Shown here piece after piece: positions 53,623 to 63,264 of a stretch of 64,000 bases of DNA. Numbering within the stretch: position 1 is the stretch's first letter; every line of letters begins with the position of its first letter. Under the pieces are notes generated by a model that ran no database searches, had not been told where the DNA came from, and saw only the letters and a list, made by a program, of their open reading frames with translations. Position numbers and translations under genes: made by a program. Origin of the DNA: Solirubrobacter phytolaccae (GTDB taxonomy: Bacteria; Actinomycetota; Thermoleophilia; Solirubrobacterales; Solirubrobacteraceae); NCBI RefSeq assembly GCF_027587195.1, contig NZ_JAPDDP010000010.1, positions 1 through 64,000 on the forward strand, in the 5' to 3' direction.

Positions 53623-56524
53623 CGCCCTCGGCCACGAGCTTCACCCGATACTCGCCACGGGCCTTCGCGCGGAGCGTGAACGAACCGGTCGCGCGCTTGA
53701 TCACCGTGTTCCCGCGCAGCACGGTCAGCTTCGCCGGGCCACCCGTGTAGGCGACCTTCAAGGCGCGGTTGGCGGTGCCGCCGAACACGGGCGACGAGAG
53801 CTTGAAGGCCTTCACGCCGTCGCAGGCCGCACCGCGCTCGAACGCGCTCAGCACGCGGAACTTGCCGCCGGACCGCCGCAGGGCGATCGGTGTGCCCGCG
53901 CCGCGCACCACGTAGTAGCCGTCCTTCGCGGCCTTGCTCCAGCGGTTCGGGAAGCGCGCGACCAGCTTCTCGCCCGATACCGTCCGGCCGCTCGCGATCC
54001 GGAAGAGCGAGGCGGTCCCGCCCACGGTGAGCCCGCGCCCGCTCGGCTTGACCGCGACCGACGAGGCCTTCGCGCACGGCGTGGTCGGCACCGGCGGCTT
54101 GTCCTCGACGAACACCTTCGACTGCAGCGCCGGGCACGGCGAGACCGCCAGCACCTGCCCACGGTCGACCACGACCTCCGACGTCTTGACCACCGCGCCG
54201 CCCACCTCGCACGTCAGCGTGTAACGCTCGACCGCCCCCGGCTGGTAGGGCTCGGGCGCCGTGTAGGTGACCGTCGCGGTGTAGCTCTCCAGCGCCGCGT
54301 AGTTCGCCACCCGCAGCACGTACGCGCCCGCCGGCTGCGCGACCGTGACCTGCTCGAAGTCCGTCGTCGCCTGGCCGGAGCTGCCGACGCTCGGATCGCC
54401 CGAGTCCACCGTGCCGTTGGCGTTCGTGTCGGCGAAGACCTCGATGTCCCAGTCGCTGACGGGCGTCGCCCACTGCACGCGGAAGACCGCGCTCGCGTTG
54501 TTCCCACCCGCGGGGACGGTGAACGCGTGGTCGGCGTACGCGCCCACAGCGGTGCTGGTCGGCCCGCCGGCCGCGTTCTGCGGGGCGCTCGGCGGCCCGG
54601 TCTGCGGCGAGCCCGTCGCCTTGGCCACGATCGGCCGCGTGGACGGGTTCACGTGCCAGCGGAACGTGCCGCTCGCGCCGACGTCCAGCGTCGTCTCCAG
54701 GTGGTCGTCGACCTGCGAGGCGCCCTGGAAGGTGTCGGTCTTGAAGGACTTGGTCAGCCGCAGCGTCGCGCCCGCCGGCGCCGTGCCCTCCAGCACCGAG
54801 TGTCGCGCCGTGTCGATCGTGCTCTCGGCGGCGAGGTAGTACGCCTCGCGATTGCCCTTGCCGTCGTAGCCGCCGTGGTCGGCCTGCGCGCTCGTGCCGT
54901 CCCACTCCTTGGCCATCGTCGCGTAGCGCGGGTGGAAGGCCGGGTCGTCGCAGTCGCCGGTGTCGTAGTTCGGCGCGCCGCAGTAGAGCTCGAACGTGAA
55001 CCCGTAGCCGCCGGTGGCGTTGTAGCTCCAGTCCTCGGTCGTGCCCGTCGTGTCGTAGAGCTCGTAGGACTTCTGCGAGAAGTAGCCGTTCTCGCGCGCC
55101 ATGTCGTCGCCGAGGGCCTTGTAGCCGCGGTGCTCGTCGATCGGATCGCCGGCCGCCGCCAGGCCCGGCGCGCGCAGCACGAGCCCCGCCGTGGTGTGGT
55201 TGGTGATCAGCGTCGTCACCTGGTTGCGGGTGACGAGCCACTGGATGTTGCGCGACTCGGGCTCTGAGAACGGCGCCGGGCCGCGGTAGGTCTGGGTCAG
55301 GGGGTTGCTGTCCGAGCCCGGGCCGCCCCAGAACTGCGCGTAGTTGCGGTTCGGGTCCACGCCGTTCTCGGCCAGCCCGAGCGAGATCGGGCAGAACGCG
55401 GTCTGCGTGTCCCCCACGCGGCAGTTCTTGCGCCGGTACTCCCCGGGCGAGCTGACGATGTAGATCGTGTCCTCGACGGCCTCGTCGCGGCCGTCGGCCA
55501 TGCCGACGCTCCGCGAGCCCTCGAAGCCGTCCGGGTTGACGATCGGCACGACCAGGTTGCGGCTCTGCTGGACGATCCGCGTCGCTCGCGCGTCCCCCGC
55601 CTTGTAGCCGTTGATCAGCTCGTACGCCCACTCCATGGTCAGCTCGCCCGCCGGCCACTCGCGCGCGTGGTGCACGCCCATGTTCAGGAAGGAAGGCCGC
55701 CCGTCGTTGACCGCCACGTGCTCGGCGATATCGATCCCGAGCACCTCCTTGCCGCCCCACGTCTTGTTCGGCAGCGCGAAGAGCCGCACGAGATTCGGGT
55801 TCTGCGCCGCCAGCGTCTTGAGCTCGCTCTCGTAGTCGGCGAGCGTGCGGTAGCTCGTCCGGCCGCTGGGCAGCGTCGTGGCGACGGCGGGCGCGGCGGC
55901 GTCGCGCGCGGACTTGGCCACGAGGTCGCCGACCAGCACGCGCCACTCGAAGCCCGCGCTGCGCAGCGCGGCCTCGTCGGCCGCGCCGTGCAGGACGACG
56001 CCGAGCGACTCGCGGCCGCCGTGCTCGGTCATGTCCAGGCCGAGGGCGAGGAGCCGCGCCTTGTCCGCGCGCGTGGGCGTGCGCACGGAGACCAGTGAGG
56101 GCGCGTTCGCCCGTGCGGTCGCGGCGTCGCCGGTGAGCGGCGTGAAGTCCACGTCCAGCGCCGCGTCGGACGCGCCGCTGCGCCGGCACGCCTGGACGGT
56201 CAGGGTCGCGCGCTCCAGCGCCCAGCCCGTCGTGACCTCCCGCGCGTCGGCCGAGGCACCGGCGGCGACGAGCCCGTCGGCGCCGAACAGCGCGACGTCC
56301 CAGTCACCGCGATCGCCGTCGAGCCGCACCGTCACCTGGCCCGCGCCCGGCACGAGCACCGGCCGCGTGACCACGCCTGGCGCGCCGCGGCGCAGCGCCT
56401 GCTGGCACGGCGTCGCGGCGCTGCCGGTGGCGGTGACCCGTGTGTCGAGGACGGTCGAAGCGTCAGCCGTCTGCGGAACGGCGAGCGCGACCGCCGTCAA
56501 GGCGATCATGAAGCGACGAGACAC
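53591..56524 (-). CDS. Secreted M14-family zinc carboxypeptidase
   Basis: From the GTG at 56524 (GGAG ribosome site 8 bases before) the product is 977 residues. Residues 1-23 are a signal peptide. An N-terminal pre-domain (about 25-230) is followed by the M14 catalytic domain. Zinc ligands are H286 and E289 in HHAREW, and a later His in LITNHTTAG; the catalytic Glu is in GFTFELYCG. C-terminal beta domains follow: a pre-peptidase-like domain (VFRVQWATPVSDWDIEVFAD) and a final basic beta domain (TLRAKARGEYRVKL). It is an extracellular carboxypeptidase for protein scavenging. Its tail differs from that of the M28/ThuA pair. Confidence 0.93.
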   Translation of the reverse strand: MSRRFMIALTAVALAVPQTADASTVLDTRVTATGSAATPCQQALRRGAPGVVTRPVLVPGAGQVTVRLDGDRGDWDVALFGADGLVAAGASADAREVTTGWALERATLTVQACRRSGASDAALDVDFTPLTGDAATARANAPSLVSVRTPTRADKARLLALGLDMTEHGGRESLGVVLHGAADEAALRSAGFEWRVLVGDLVAKSARDAAAPAVATTLPSGRTSYRTLADYESELKTLAAQNPNLVRLFALPNKTWGGKEVLGIDIAEHVAVNDGRPSFLNMGVHHAREWPAGELTMEWAYELINGYKAGDARATRIVQQSRNLVVPIVNPDGFEGSRSVGMADGRDEAVEDTIYIVSSPGEYRRKNCRVGDTQTAFCPISLGLAENGVDPNRNYAQFWGGPGSDSNPLTQTYRGPAPFSEPESRNIQWLVTRNQVTTLITNHTTAGLVLRAPGLAAAGDPIDEHRGYKALGDDMARENGYFSQKSYELYDTTGTTEDWSYNATGGYGFTFELYCGAPNYDTGDCDDPAFHPRYATMAKEWDGTSAQADHGGYDGKGNREAYYLAAESTIDTARHSVLEGTAPAGATLRLTKSFKTDTFQGASQVDDHLETTLDVGASGTFRWHVNPSTRPIVAKATGSPQTGPPSAPQNAAGGPTSTAVGAYADHAFTVPAGGNNASAVFRVQWATPVSDWDIEVFADTNANGTVDSGDPSVGSSGQATTDFEQVTVAQPAGAYVLRVANYAALESYTATVTYTAPEPYQPGAVERYTLTCEVGGAVVKTSEVVVDRGQVLAVSPCPALQSKVFVEDKPPVPTTPCAKASSVAVKPSGRGLTVGGTASLFRIASGRTVSGEKLVARFPNRWSKAAKDGYYVVRGAGTPIALRRSGGKFRVLSAFERGAACDGVKAFKLSSPVFGGTANRALKVAYTGGPAKLTVLRGNTVIKRATGSFTLRAKARGEYRVKLVAEGVTTTLTSRRL

Positions 56525-56630
56525 AGCGGGCTCCCGAGTCGATGGCCTCCGGCGAGTACCCCGCCCTGTCACCCGACTAACACGCCGTCAAGCGGTGCAT
56601 CGACCCTGTGCGCTTTTCACGCGTTCGAAG

Positions 56631-56636
56631 TAGGGT
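56631..56636 (+). promoter_or_regulatory. Candidate -10 element, TAGGGT, of the acyl-CoA synthetase gene
   Basis: TAGGGT lies 9 bases before the ATG at 56646, with no ribosome site between. The spacing matches the TAGGAT box before the first AfsR-like gene. A transcript starting at or next to the ATG is likely. Confidence 0.4.
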
Positions 56637-56645
56637 TGGCTCAAC

Positions 56646-58448
56646 ATGGCCGACACTGCCCAACGCTCATCCTCCGCCGACCTGCGCTCGCTCGGCGGCC
56701 TCGCGCTCGCCGCCGCCGACCGTCATTCGGGGGACGCGATGCGCGCTCCGGGCCGGCCCGCGCTCAGCTACGCCGACTTCGGCCTCGGGATCCGCGAGAT
56801 CGCCGGCGGCCTCGCCTCCCTGGGCGTCGAGTCCGGCGACCCCGTCGCGATCCTGTGCGGGACGATCCCCGAGTGGACGCTCGCCGACTTCGGCGCGTTC
56901 TGCGCGGGCGCCGTCGTCGTGCCCGTCTACCACACCAACTCGCCCGAGGAATGCGAGTACGTGCTCCAGCACAGCGGCGCGAAGGTCGTGCTGCTGGAGG
57001 ACGCGAGCCAGGCCGCGAAGATCGCGTCGGTCCGCGAGCAGCTGCCCGAGCTGGAGCACGTCGTCGTGCTCACCGGGGACGCCGAGGACGCGATCACGCT
57101 CGCCGACCTGCGGTCGCGCGGCGCCGAGACCGGCGACCAGGTCGCGCGCGAGCGCACCGCGGCCGTCGCCCCCGAGGACACGGCGACGATCGTCTACACG
57201 AGCGGCACGACCGGCCCGCCGAAGGGCTGCGTGCTCTCCCACGCGAACCTCCTGTACACGGCGGGCGCATACATCGACCGGCTCGAGCTGCGCGACAAGC
57301 CGCCGGTGATCTTCCAGTACCTGCCGCTCGCGCACGTGCTCGCGCGCATGGTCTCGTTCGTCACGCTGGACGTCGGCGGCACGCTCGCGTTCTGGGGCGG
57401 CGACACGAAGAACCTCGCGGCCGACATCGCCGAGGCCAAGCCGACGCACATCCCGACCGTCCCGCGCTTGCTCGAGAAGATCATGACCCGCGTGATCAGC
57501 ACCGCGGAGTCCGCCGGCGGCGCCAAGGCAGCGATCTTCAAGCGCGCCCTGTCCACGGGTGAGACCGTGGCCAAGGCCAAGCGCGACGGCGGTTCGGTCA
57601 ACCCCCTGGTCAAGGTCCAGGCGGCGCTCGGCCACAAGCTGGCCCTGTCGAAGGTCAAGAACGCGCTGGGGCCGAACGACCCGGTCTTGATCACCGGCGC
57701 GGCGCCGATCGGCGCCGAGGTGATCGAGTTCTTCTACGCGTGTGGCGTGCCGGTGCTCGAGGGCTACGGACTGACCGAGACGTGCGCGGCGGCGACGCTG
57801 AACACGCTGACCGAGGTGCAGGTCGGCTCGGTCGGGCGCCCGCTCTCCGGCGTCGAGGTCTCGCTCGGGGAGGACGGCGAGATCCTCGTGCGCGGCCCGC
57901 TCGTGTTCAAGGGCTACCACCGCAACGAGGACGCCACGGCGGCGATCATCGACCGCGAGGGCTGGCTGCATACGGGCGATCTCGGCGAGATCGTCGACGG
58001 CTACGTGCGCATCACGGGCCGCAAGAAGGACCTGATCATCACGTCCTCGGGCAAGAACGTCTCGCCGGAGATGCTCGAGTCGGCGCTGCGTGAGACGCGC
58101 TGGATCTCGCAGGCGATCGCGGCCGGCGACCGCCGCTCGTACCTGGTCGCGCTGGTGACGATCGACCCCGACGAGGCGCCCAAGCTCGCCGCTGAGCTCG
58201 GCGTGTCCGCCGACCCGGAGACGATGGCGCGCGACGAGAAGGTCCGCGAGCGCATCTGGGAGGACATCGACAAGATCAACCAGCGCTTCGCCCGGATCGA
58301 GCAGATCAAGCGCTTCGCGATCCTCCCGCGTGACCTCTCCCAGGAGGAGGGCGAGCTGACGCCGACGCTGAAGGTCAAGCGCTCGGTGGTCTACAACAAG
58401 TACGCGGGCGACGTCGACTCGCTGTACGAAGGCTCAACCACCGAGTAA
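56646..58448 (+). CDS. fadD: Long-chain acyl-CoA synthetase (FadD15-like AMP-binding enzyme)
   Basis: This 600-residue enzyme activates fatty acids to acyl-CoA via acyl-AMP. The AMP-binding motif is TIVYTSGTTGPPKGCVLSH, followed by YLPLAHVLARM, EGYGLTETCAAATLN, GWLHTGDLGEI and DLIITSSGKNVSPEMLE. The full-length layout (residues 1-600) matches the mycobacterial FadD15/long-chain synthetase group. It lies between the M14 peptidase (divergent) and the LuxR-type regulator (convergent, 15 bases of overlap). The fatty acid range cannot be read. Confidence 0.94.
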   Translation: MADTAQRSSSADLRSLGGLALAAADRHSGDAMRAPGRPALSYADFGLGIREIAGGLASLGVESGDPVAILCGTIPEWTLADFGAFCAGAVVVPVYHTNSPEECEYVLQHSGAKVVLLEDASQAAKIASVREQLPELEHVVVLTGDAEDAITLADLRSRGAETGDQVARERTAAVAPEDTATIVYTSGTTGPPKGCVLSHANLLYTAGAYIDRLELRDKPPVIFQYLPLAHVLARMVSFVTLDVGGTLAFWGGDTKNLAADIAEAKPTHIPTVPRLLEKIMTRVISTAESAGGAKAAIFKRALSTGETVAKAKRDGGSVNPLVKVQAALGHKLALSKVKNALGPNDPVLITGAAPIGAEVIEFFYACGVPVLEGYGLTETCAAATLNTLTEVQVGSVGRPLSGVEVSLGEDGEILVRGPLVFKGYHRNEDATAAIIDREGWLHTGDLGEIVDGYVRITGRKKDLIITSSGKNVSPEMLESALRETRWISQAIAAGDRRSYLVALVTIDPDEAPKLAAELGVSADPETMARDEKVRERIWEDIDKINQRFARIEQIKRFAILPRDLSQEEGELTPTLKVKRSVVYNKYAGDVDSLYEGSTTE

Positions 58449-61304
58449 GCCGAGCTCGGCGGCGCGGCTCGCGGCCTCGGTCCGCGTGCGGCAGCTGAGC
58501 TTGGCGAGGATGTTGCGGACGTGCATGTCGACCGTGCGCGGGCTGAGGAACAGCTCGCGCGCGATCTCGCGGTTGGTGCGCCCGAGCGAGACGAGCCGGG
58601 TGACCTCCAGCTCGCGGCGGGAGAGCCCAGCTGCGGCGTGCTGCTCGGCGGCGCGGCGGCCGAGCCGGCGCTCCAGCGGCTCCCCCAGGCGCTCGAACTC
58701 CGCGGTGGCGGCGGCGACCAGCGGGCGCGCATTGAGTCTGCGCGCGGTCCGGTAGCTCTCCTCCAGGCGCTGGAGCGCGAGCTCACGACGGCCGGCCGCG
58801 GCGAGCGCCACGCCCGCGCGCAACGCGATCTGCGCGCGCTCGAACGGCAGCTCGAGGTCGGCGTGCAGCTCGAGCGCGCGGCCGAGCTTGTCGGCGGCGG
58901 CGTCGGCCTCCCCCTCGGCGAGCGCGACCTCGGCCAGGGCGTGCGCGAGGGCGGCGAGCGCGTCCGCGTGGCCGGTCGCGGCGGCGATGCTCGACAGGGC
59001 GGCCGCGCACGCGCGCGCCCGGGCGAGATCGCCGTGCGCGACGAAGATCGCCGCAGCCGAGCGCAGGCCCCAGATCGCGTAGTGGTGGTCCTCGCTGCGC
59101 TCCCAGCGGGCCAGCACGGCGCGGGCGTGCTCGCTCGCGCTCGCCAGGTCGCCGGCCTGCGCCGCCGACCACGCGAGGACCGAGGCGCTGTCGACGCCCA
59201 TCGAGACGACGTCCAGCCGGACCGAGGTCGTGCGGCAACGCATCAGCAGCGGCTCGGCGGCTTGCGTATCGCCGCGGAAGGCCAGGACGGAGCCGAGGAT
59301 GCCGTCGGCGACGAGCGCGTCGTCCGCGCGGGCGGTGCCGGCGCCCAGCTCCTGGCAGAGCGTGGCGGCCTGGTCCCAGTCGCCGAGCTCGCGCAGGACG
59401 TAGGCCATGCAGCTCAGGCATGTCTGCTCCTGCCCGCTCGCGCCCGACACCTCGCAGAGGGCCACTGCCGCGCTGAGCGCCTCGCGCGCGCCGCCGTAGT
59501 CGGCCGCGGTCTCCATCGCGGTCGCGAGCCGCTGGTAGAGCTCGGCGGCCTCGGTCGTCAGCTCGTGCTCGAGCGCGAGCGCGAGCCCCGCGCGGATCGT
59601 CTCGACGCCCTCCGCGAACTCGCCGCGCTTGGCCCGCGCGACACCTTCGAGGCCGAGCGCGCGGGCGCGGAGGTCGCTGCGGCCGGCGCGCTCGCCGTCG
59701 GCCTGCGCGGTGCGCGCCAGCTCGGCCGCCTCGGCATGCCGGCCCGCGCTCTGCCCGTACGCGGCGAGCAGCAGCCGCTCGGCCGCGGCCTCGCCCGGGA
59801 GGTGCGCGAGGTCGAACGCGGCAGCCGCGCTGCGGCGCGTGAGCAGCGCGTGCTCGCGGTCGCCCTGGAGCTCGAACAGCCCGGCGAGCCGGCGCTCGGT
59901 GGTGGCGAGCGCGGCCACGGCCTCGGCGTCGGGCGTCTCCGCGCTGAGCCCGCCGATCACGCCCGCGCGGCGCACGGCGATCGCCTCCCGGAGCGCGCGC
60001 GTGGCCTCCGGCAGGTCACCGGCCAGCTCCGCCGACTGCGCGTAGACGTCGAGCGCGGCGAGCCGCTCCTCGGGACGCTCGCCGTCGGGCCACAGGTCCA
60101 GCGCCTGCAGGGCGGCCGCGGCGGCGTCGCGGTGCGCGTGCACGTAGGCGAGCTCGCGGGCGGAGGCCAGGAACGCGTCGAGGGCGCGCTCGCGGTCGCC
60201 GGCGGCGAGCCGATGGGCGGCGATCTCGCGGCTTGGGGCGCCGCCGAACTGGAGCGCGTCGGCGAACGCGGCGTGCAGGTCGCGGCGCCGCCGCCACGGG
60301 ACGTCCTCGTAGATCGCGCCGTGCACGAGCGCGTGGCGGAAGGCGGCGTGACCCGGCCGGGACTCGACGATGAGCCCGGCCTCCAGCAGCTCGTCGAGGG
60401 CCGGCGCGAGGTCGAGCCGGAACTCCGGACCGACGACCGCCGCCGCCTCGGCCGCGGCGCGGCCCGCGTCGGACAGGCCCATCGTGCGCGCCAGCACCGC
60501 GTCGCGGATCGTCTCCGGGATCGGGACCTCGGTGTCGTGCAGCAGCTCGAGGCCGTCGGGGCCCGCGCTGAGGCGGTCGCCCGCCTGCAGGACCGCCGCG
60601 AGCTCCTGGATGAAGAACGGGATGCCCTGCGTGCGGTCGTACAGGGCCGCGGCGAGCGCCGGGGCGGGCGCGGCGCCGAGGGTGCGCTCGGCGAGCTCGC
60701 GGCTCGCCTGCGCGTCGAGCGGGCCGACCACGAGCTCGCGCAGCGTGCGGGCTCGGCGCAGGTCGGCGCGTAGTCGGCGCAGCGCGTGGCCGCGGCCGAT
60801 CTCGTCCGAGCGGTACGTGGCCACGAGCAGGATCGGCAGCTCCTGGACCGGCGCGGCCAGCGCCGAGAGCAGCTCGAGCGTCGCGCCGTCGGACCACTGC
60901 AGGTCGTCGAGCAGGATCACGGCCGGGGCGACCGCGGCGAGGGCCGCGCGGATCGCCTCGAACATCGTCGCGCGGTCGCTCGTCTCCGCCGCCGGGCCCA
61001 GCTCGGGCAGCAGCCGCGCGAGGTGCGCGCGCAATGGCCCGCAGCCGTCCAGCGCGTCGGGAACGTCGCGCAGCCGCCACCGGAGGGCGGCCACGATCGG
61101 CCCGTACGGCGCGGCACCCGGGGGGAGAGCCGCGCCGCGCAGGACCGGTCCGCCGGCGAACGCGGATTCGGCCAGGTGGGTCTTGCCGACCCCGGCCTCG
61201 CCCGCCAGCAGCACGAGCGCGCCGCGTCCGGCGAGCGCCTCGTTCGCCGCCTCACCGAGCCAGGCGAGCTCGCGGCGGCGTCCAATCAACGGCTGGCTAG
61301 GCAC
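58434..61304 (-). CDS. LuxR-family regulator with AAA/ATPase sensor (LAL-like)
   Basis: From the GTG at 61304 the product is 956 residues. An N-terminal ATPase (IGRRRELAWL; Walker A GEAGVGKT; Walker B LLDDLQWSD) is followed by a long TPR-like alpha-helical sensor region, and the C-terminal 65 residues are a LuxR helix-turn-helix (LSRRELEVTRLVSLGRTNRE; LSPRTVDMHVRNILAKL). This is the layout of large MalT/LAL-type activators. A TTG at 61310 is an alternative start. No target is apparent; the genes beside it are not clearly a pathway. Confidence 0.93.
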   Translation of the reverse strand: MPSQPLIGRRRELAWLGEAANEALAGRGALVLLAGEAGVGKTHLAESAFAGGPVLRGAALPPGAAPYGPIVAALRWRLRDVPDALDGCGPLRAHLARLLPELGPAAETSDRATMFEAIRAALAAVAPAVILLDDLQWSDGATLELLSALAAPVQELPILLVATYRSDEIGRGHALRRLRADLRRARTLRELVVGPLDAQASRELAERTLGAAPAPALAAALYDRTQGIPFFIQELAAVLQAGDRLSAGPDGLELLHDTEVPIPETIRDAVLARTMGLSDAGRAAAEAAAVVGPEFRLDLAPALDELLEAGLIVESRPGHAAFRHALVHGAIYEDVPWRRRRDLHAAFADALQFGGAPSREIAAHRLAAGDRERALDAFLASARELAYVHAHRDAAAAALQALDLWPDGERPEERLAALDVYAQSAELAGDLPEATRALREAIAVRRAGVIGGLSAETPDAEAVAALATTERRLAGLFELQGDREHALLTRRSAAAAFDLAHLPGEAAAERLLLAAYGQSAGRHAEAAELARTAQADGERAGRSDLRARALGLEGVARAKRGEFAEGVETIRAGLALALEHELTTEAAELYQRLATAMETAADYGGAREALSAAVALCEVSGASGQEQTCLSCMAYVLRELGDWDQAATLCQELGAGTARADDALVADGILGSVLAFRGDTQAAEPLLMRCRTTSVRLDVVSMGVDSASVLAWSAAQAGDLASASEHARAVLARWERSEDHHYAIWGLRSAAAIFVAHGDLARARACAAALSSIAAATGHADALAALAHALAEVALAEGEADAAADKLGRALELHADLELPFERAQIALRAGVALAAAGRRELALQRLEESYRTARRLNARPLVAAATAEFERLGEPLERRLGRRAAEQHAAAGLSRRELEVTRLVSLGRTNREIARELFLSPRTVDMHVRNILAKLSCRTRTEAASRAAELGLLGG

Positions 61305-61348
61305 GCGCAAACCCTACGCCCACGCCGACCAATCCGCGCGGGAGGTAC

Positions 61349-61363
61349 GAGCCGCCAGGCGAG
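61349..61363. repeat. Intergenic repeat GAGCCGCCAGGCGAG, copy 2
   Basis: This is an exact 15-base match to 49614-49628, here in the gap between the LuxR-type gene and DUF4242. A variant, AAGCCGTTAGGCGAG, follows at 61381-61395 and contains the DUF4242 stop codon. Confidence 0.55.
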
Positions 61364-61371
61364 TACTCCCA

Positions 61372-61403
61372 GCAAAGCGCAAGCCGTTAGGCGAGGGCTT
61401 TGC
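61372..61403 (-). terminator. Weak inverted repeat at the end of DUF4242
   Basis: GCAAAGC (61372-61378) and GCTTTGC (61397-61403) pair around 18 bases that include the DUF4242 stop codon. The repeat overlaps the coding end. It may act as a terminator, but the stem is short. Confidence 0.35.
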
Positions 61404-61686
61404 CCGAGACTGGATCCGGGTTGACGATGACGGTGTCCGCGACGAGCGTGATCTCGTCGGCCGGCATGCCGGTGCGCTCGGCCTGCTCGCGGACCTTGGC
61501 CGCGCTCGTGCCCTCGTACAGGCACACGGTGCCGAGCTTGCCCGACTCCTCCTGGACGACGTAGGTGCGGATCCAGCGGACGTCCTCGGACATCTCCGCG
61601 CCCACCTCGGCGGAGCGGGCGGCGGTCTCTTGCAGCTCCTCGGGCGTACCCCAGAAGTCACGGCGGCGGATGGCGTAGAGGTTCAT
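61387..61686 (-). CDS. DUF4242 family small protein
   Basis: This 99-residue protein matches DUF4242: MNLYAIRRRDFWGTPEEL at the N-terminus, EDVRWIRTYVVQEESGKLG, TVCLYEGTSAAKVREQ and GMPADEITLVADTVIVNPDP. The family is small, widespread and of unknown function, possibly binding a ligand or metal between its two ferredoxin-like repeats. The ATG at 61686 fits the family start; ATG 61698 would add four residues. Confidence 0.85.
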   Translation of the reverse strand: MNLYAIRRRDFWGTPEELQETAARSAEVGAEMSEDVRWIRTYVVQEESGKLGTVCLYEGTSAAKVREQAERTGMPADEITLVADTVIVNPDPVSGKALA

Positions 61687-61752
61687 GCCGTCAACCATCT
61701 CGGGTCGTGGCCGCCGTAGCAGCGGCAGGATTGCCGTATTTTCGCCGCCGGG

Positions 61753-63213
61753 CTACGCCGTAGCGGCCGCGTAGCCGGCCCGGCGCCCGTACACGGTGCC
61801 CGCGGTGAGCCCCGATCCGCCGGGGTAGTTGTGGAAGAACAGCCCGCCGACGAGCTCCCCGCACGCGTGCAACCCCGGCATCGGCTTGCCGCTCAGGTCG
61901 AGCACCCGCGCCTGCTCGTCCACGCGCAGCCCGCCGAACGTGAACGTGATCCCGCACGTGACCGGGAAGGCGACGAACGGCGGCTCGGCGACCGGCAGCG
62001 CCCAGTTGGACTTGGGCACCGCGAGCCCGTCGGTGCGCAGCCCGTCCTTGATCGCGGGATCGAACGGCCCGCCGGTGATCGCGGCGTTGAAATCGCGCAC
62101 CGTGCGCTCGAAGCGCTCACCGTCGATCCGCAGCGCGGCGGCCAACTCCCCCAGCGTCTCGGCCACGACGCGCGTGTTCCCGGGAGCGTCGTAGTCGATC
62201 CCGCGCAGCAGCTTCGCCGAGCGCGCGTCGAAGACCTGGAACGCGACGCCGTCGGGCTGGCGCAGCACCTCCGCGCCGTACTTGGCGTAGGTGTAGTTGC
62301 GGAAGTCCGCGCCCTCGTCGATGAAGCGCTCACCGTCGCGGTTCACGACGATCCCCACCGGATACGACTGGCGGGAGAAGCGGTTGGTGAGCTCCAGGTC
62401 GCCGGTCGGCGGCGCGCCCGCGTCCCACTGGATCGCGTGGCAGCCGCTCCAGTGCCCGTACGGCGCGGCGCCCGCGGCCAGCGCCGCCTCCAGCACCTCG
62501 CCGGTGTTGTGCGGCGTCCCGCGCACCTTGGCCACGTCCCAGTTCGGGCCGAGATAGCCCGCCCGTAGCCGCGGGTTGGACTCGAAGCCGCCCGCCGCGA
62601 GCACGACCGACCGCGCGCTCAGCGTCGCCCGCGAGCCATCCGGCCGGCGAATGACCAAACTTAAAGGACCTGGGGCTTTATCTTCGGCCAGCGACTCGAC
62701 CGCGGCCTCGTGGCGGACCTCGATGCCGAAGCGCGCGGCCGCGGCGGCCTGCTGGTCGACCAGCCCGCGCCCGCCGTCCACGACGCCGACCGCGAGGCCG
62801 CCCCAGAACGTCCAGCGCCCGTCGGTCTCGTGGGCCTGGCGCTCGTACATGAGCCGGAAGCGCACGCCGCGGCCCGCGAGCCAGCGCAGCGCGTCACCCG
62901 AATCACCGACGAGCACGCGCGCCATGTCGGGGTCGCCGCGGCCGAGCGTGACGCGCTCCAGGTCGGCGGCGAAGTCCGTGTACGGCGGCAGGTCCGTGAC
63001 GGCGTGGCGTTCGTCCTGCTCGACGAGATCCAGCACGTCCTCGAGGCCGCCGTGCGCCAGCCGCGTCGCGCCCGCCGTGAACGCCGAGTTCCCGCCCGAC
63101 CACTCGCGCGCTGCCTTCTCCAGCACGAGCACCGACGCGCCGCGCTCACGCGCCGCCAGCGCCGCCGACATCCCGGCGTTGCCCGCCCCGACCACGATCA
63201 CGTCCGCGTCCAT
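61753..63213 (-). CDS. FAD-binding dehydrogenase, fumarate reductase/tricarballylate dehydrogenase-like
   Basis: This 486-residue flavoprotein has a Rossmann motif (VIVVGAGNAGMSAALAARE), the SGGNSAFTAGATR loop, and a C-terminal block (TCGITFTFGGLRVDEQARVL, then GLHACGELVGGLFFHNYPGG and SGLTAGTVYGRRAG) that closely follows TcuA-type tricarballylate dehydrogenases and related 3-ketosteroid/fumarate-reductase flavoproteins. The substrate is a carboxylate by analogy only; no transporter or partner gene of the Tcu type is visible. A palindromic element encodes DKAPGPLSL (178-186) in a surface loop after the FAD domain's first half. Confidence 0.87.
   Translation of the reverse strand: MDADVIVVGAGNAGMSAALAARERGASVLVLEKAAREWSGGNSAFTAGATRLAHGGLEDVLDLVEQDERHAVTDLPPYTDFAADLERVTLGRGDPDMARVLVGDSGDALRWLAGRGVRFRLMYERQAHETDGRWTFWGGLAVGVVDGGRGLVDQQAAAAARFGIEVRHEAAVESLAEDKAPGPLSLVIRRPDGSRATLSARSVVLAAGGFESNPRLRAGYLGPNWDVAKVRGTPHNTGEVLEAALAAGAAPYGHWSGCHAIQWDAGAPPTGDLELTNRFSRQSYPVGIVVNRDGERFIDEGADFRNYTYAKYGAEVLRQPDGVAFQVFDARSAKLLRGIDYDAPGNTRVVAETLGELAAALRIDGERFERTVRDFNAAITGGPFDPAIKDGLRTDGLAVPKSNWALPVAEPPFVAFPVTCGITFTFGGLRVDEQARVLDLSGKPMPGLHACGELVGGLFFHNYPGGSGLTAGTVYGRRAGYAAATA
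62660..62682 (-). repeat. CCTGG-core palindromic mini-element inside the flavoprotein gene
   Basis: TAAAGGACCTGGGGCTTTA (62662-62680) is identical, once reversed and complemented, to the second element in AfsR-like copy 1. Read on the gene's own strand it encodes KAPGPL followed by S-L, in the same frame as the other CCTGG-core copies. Confidence 0.9.
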
Positions 63214-63264
63214 CCCGACTGCCTTTACCCGGACATAACCGAGCCATAGCCGGCCGCTCCGAAT

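Noticed and set aside
58521-60773. A 750-residue open frame on the plus strand opposite the LuxR-type gene
   Set aside because: It is a shadow of a clearly recognisable regulator. Its composition is skewed, with no motifs.
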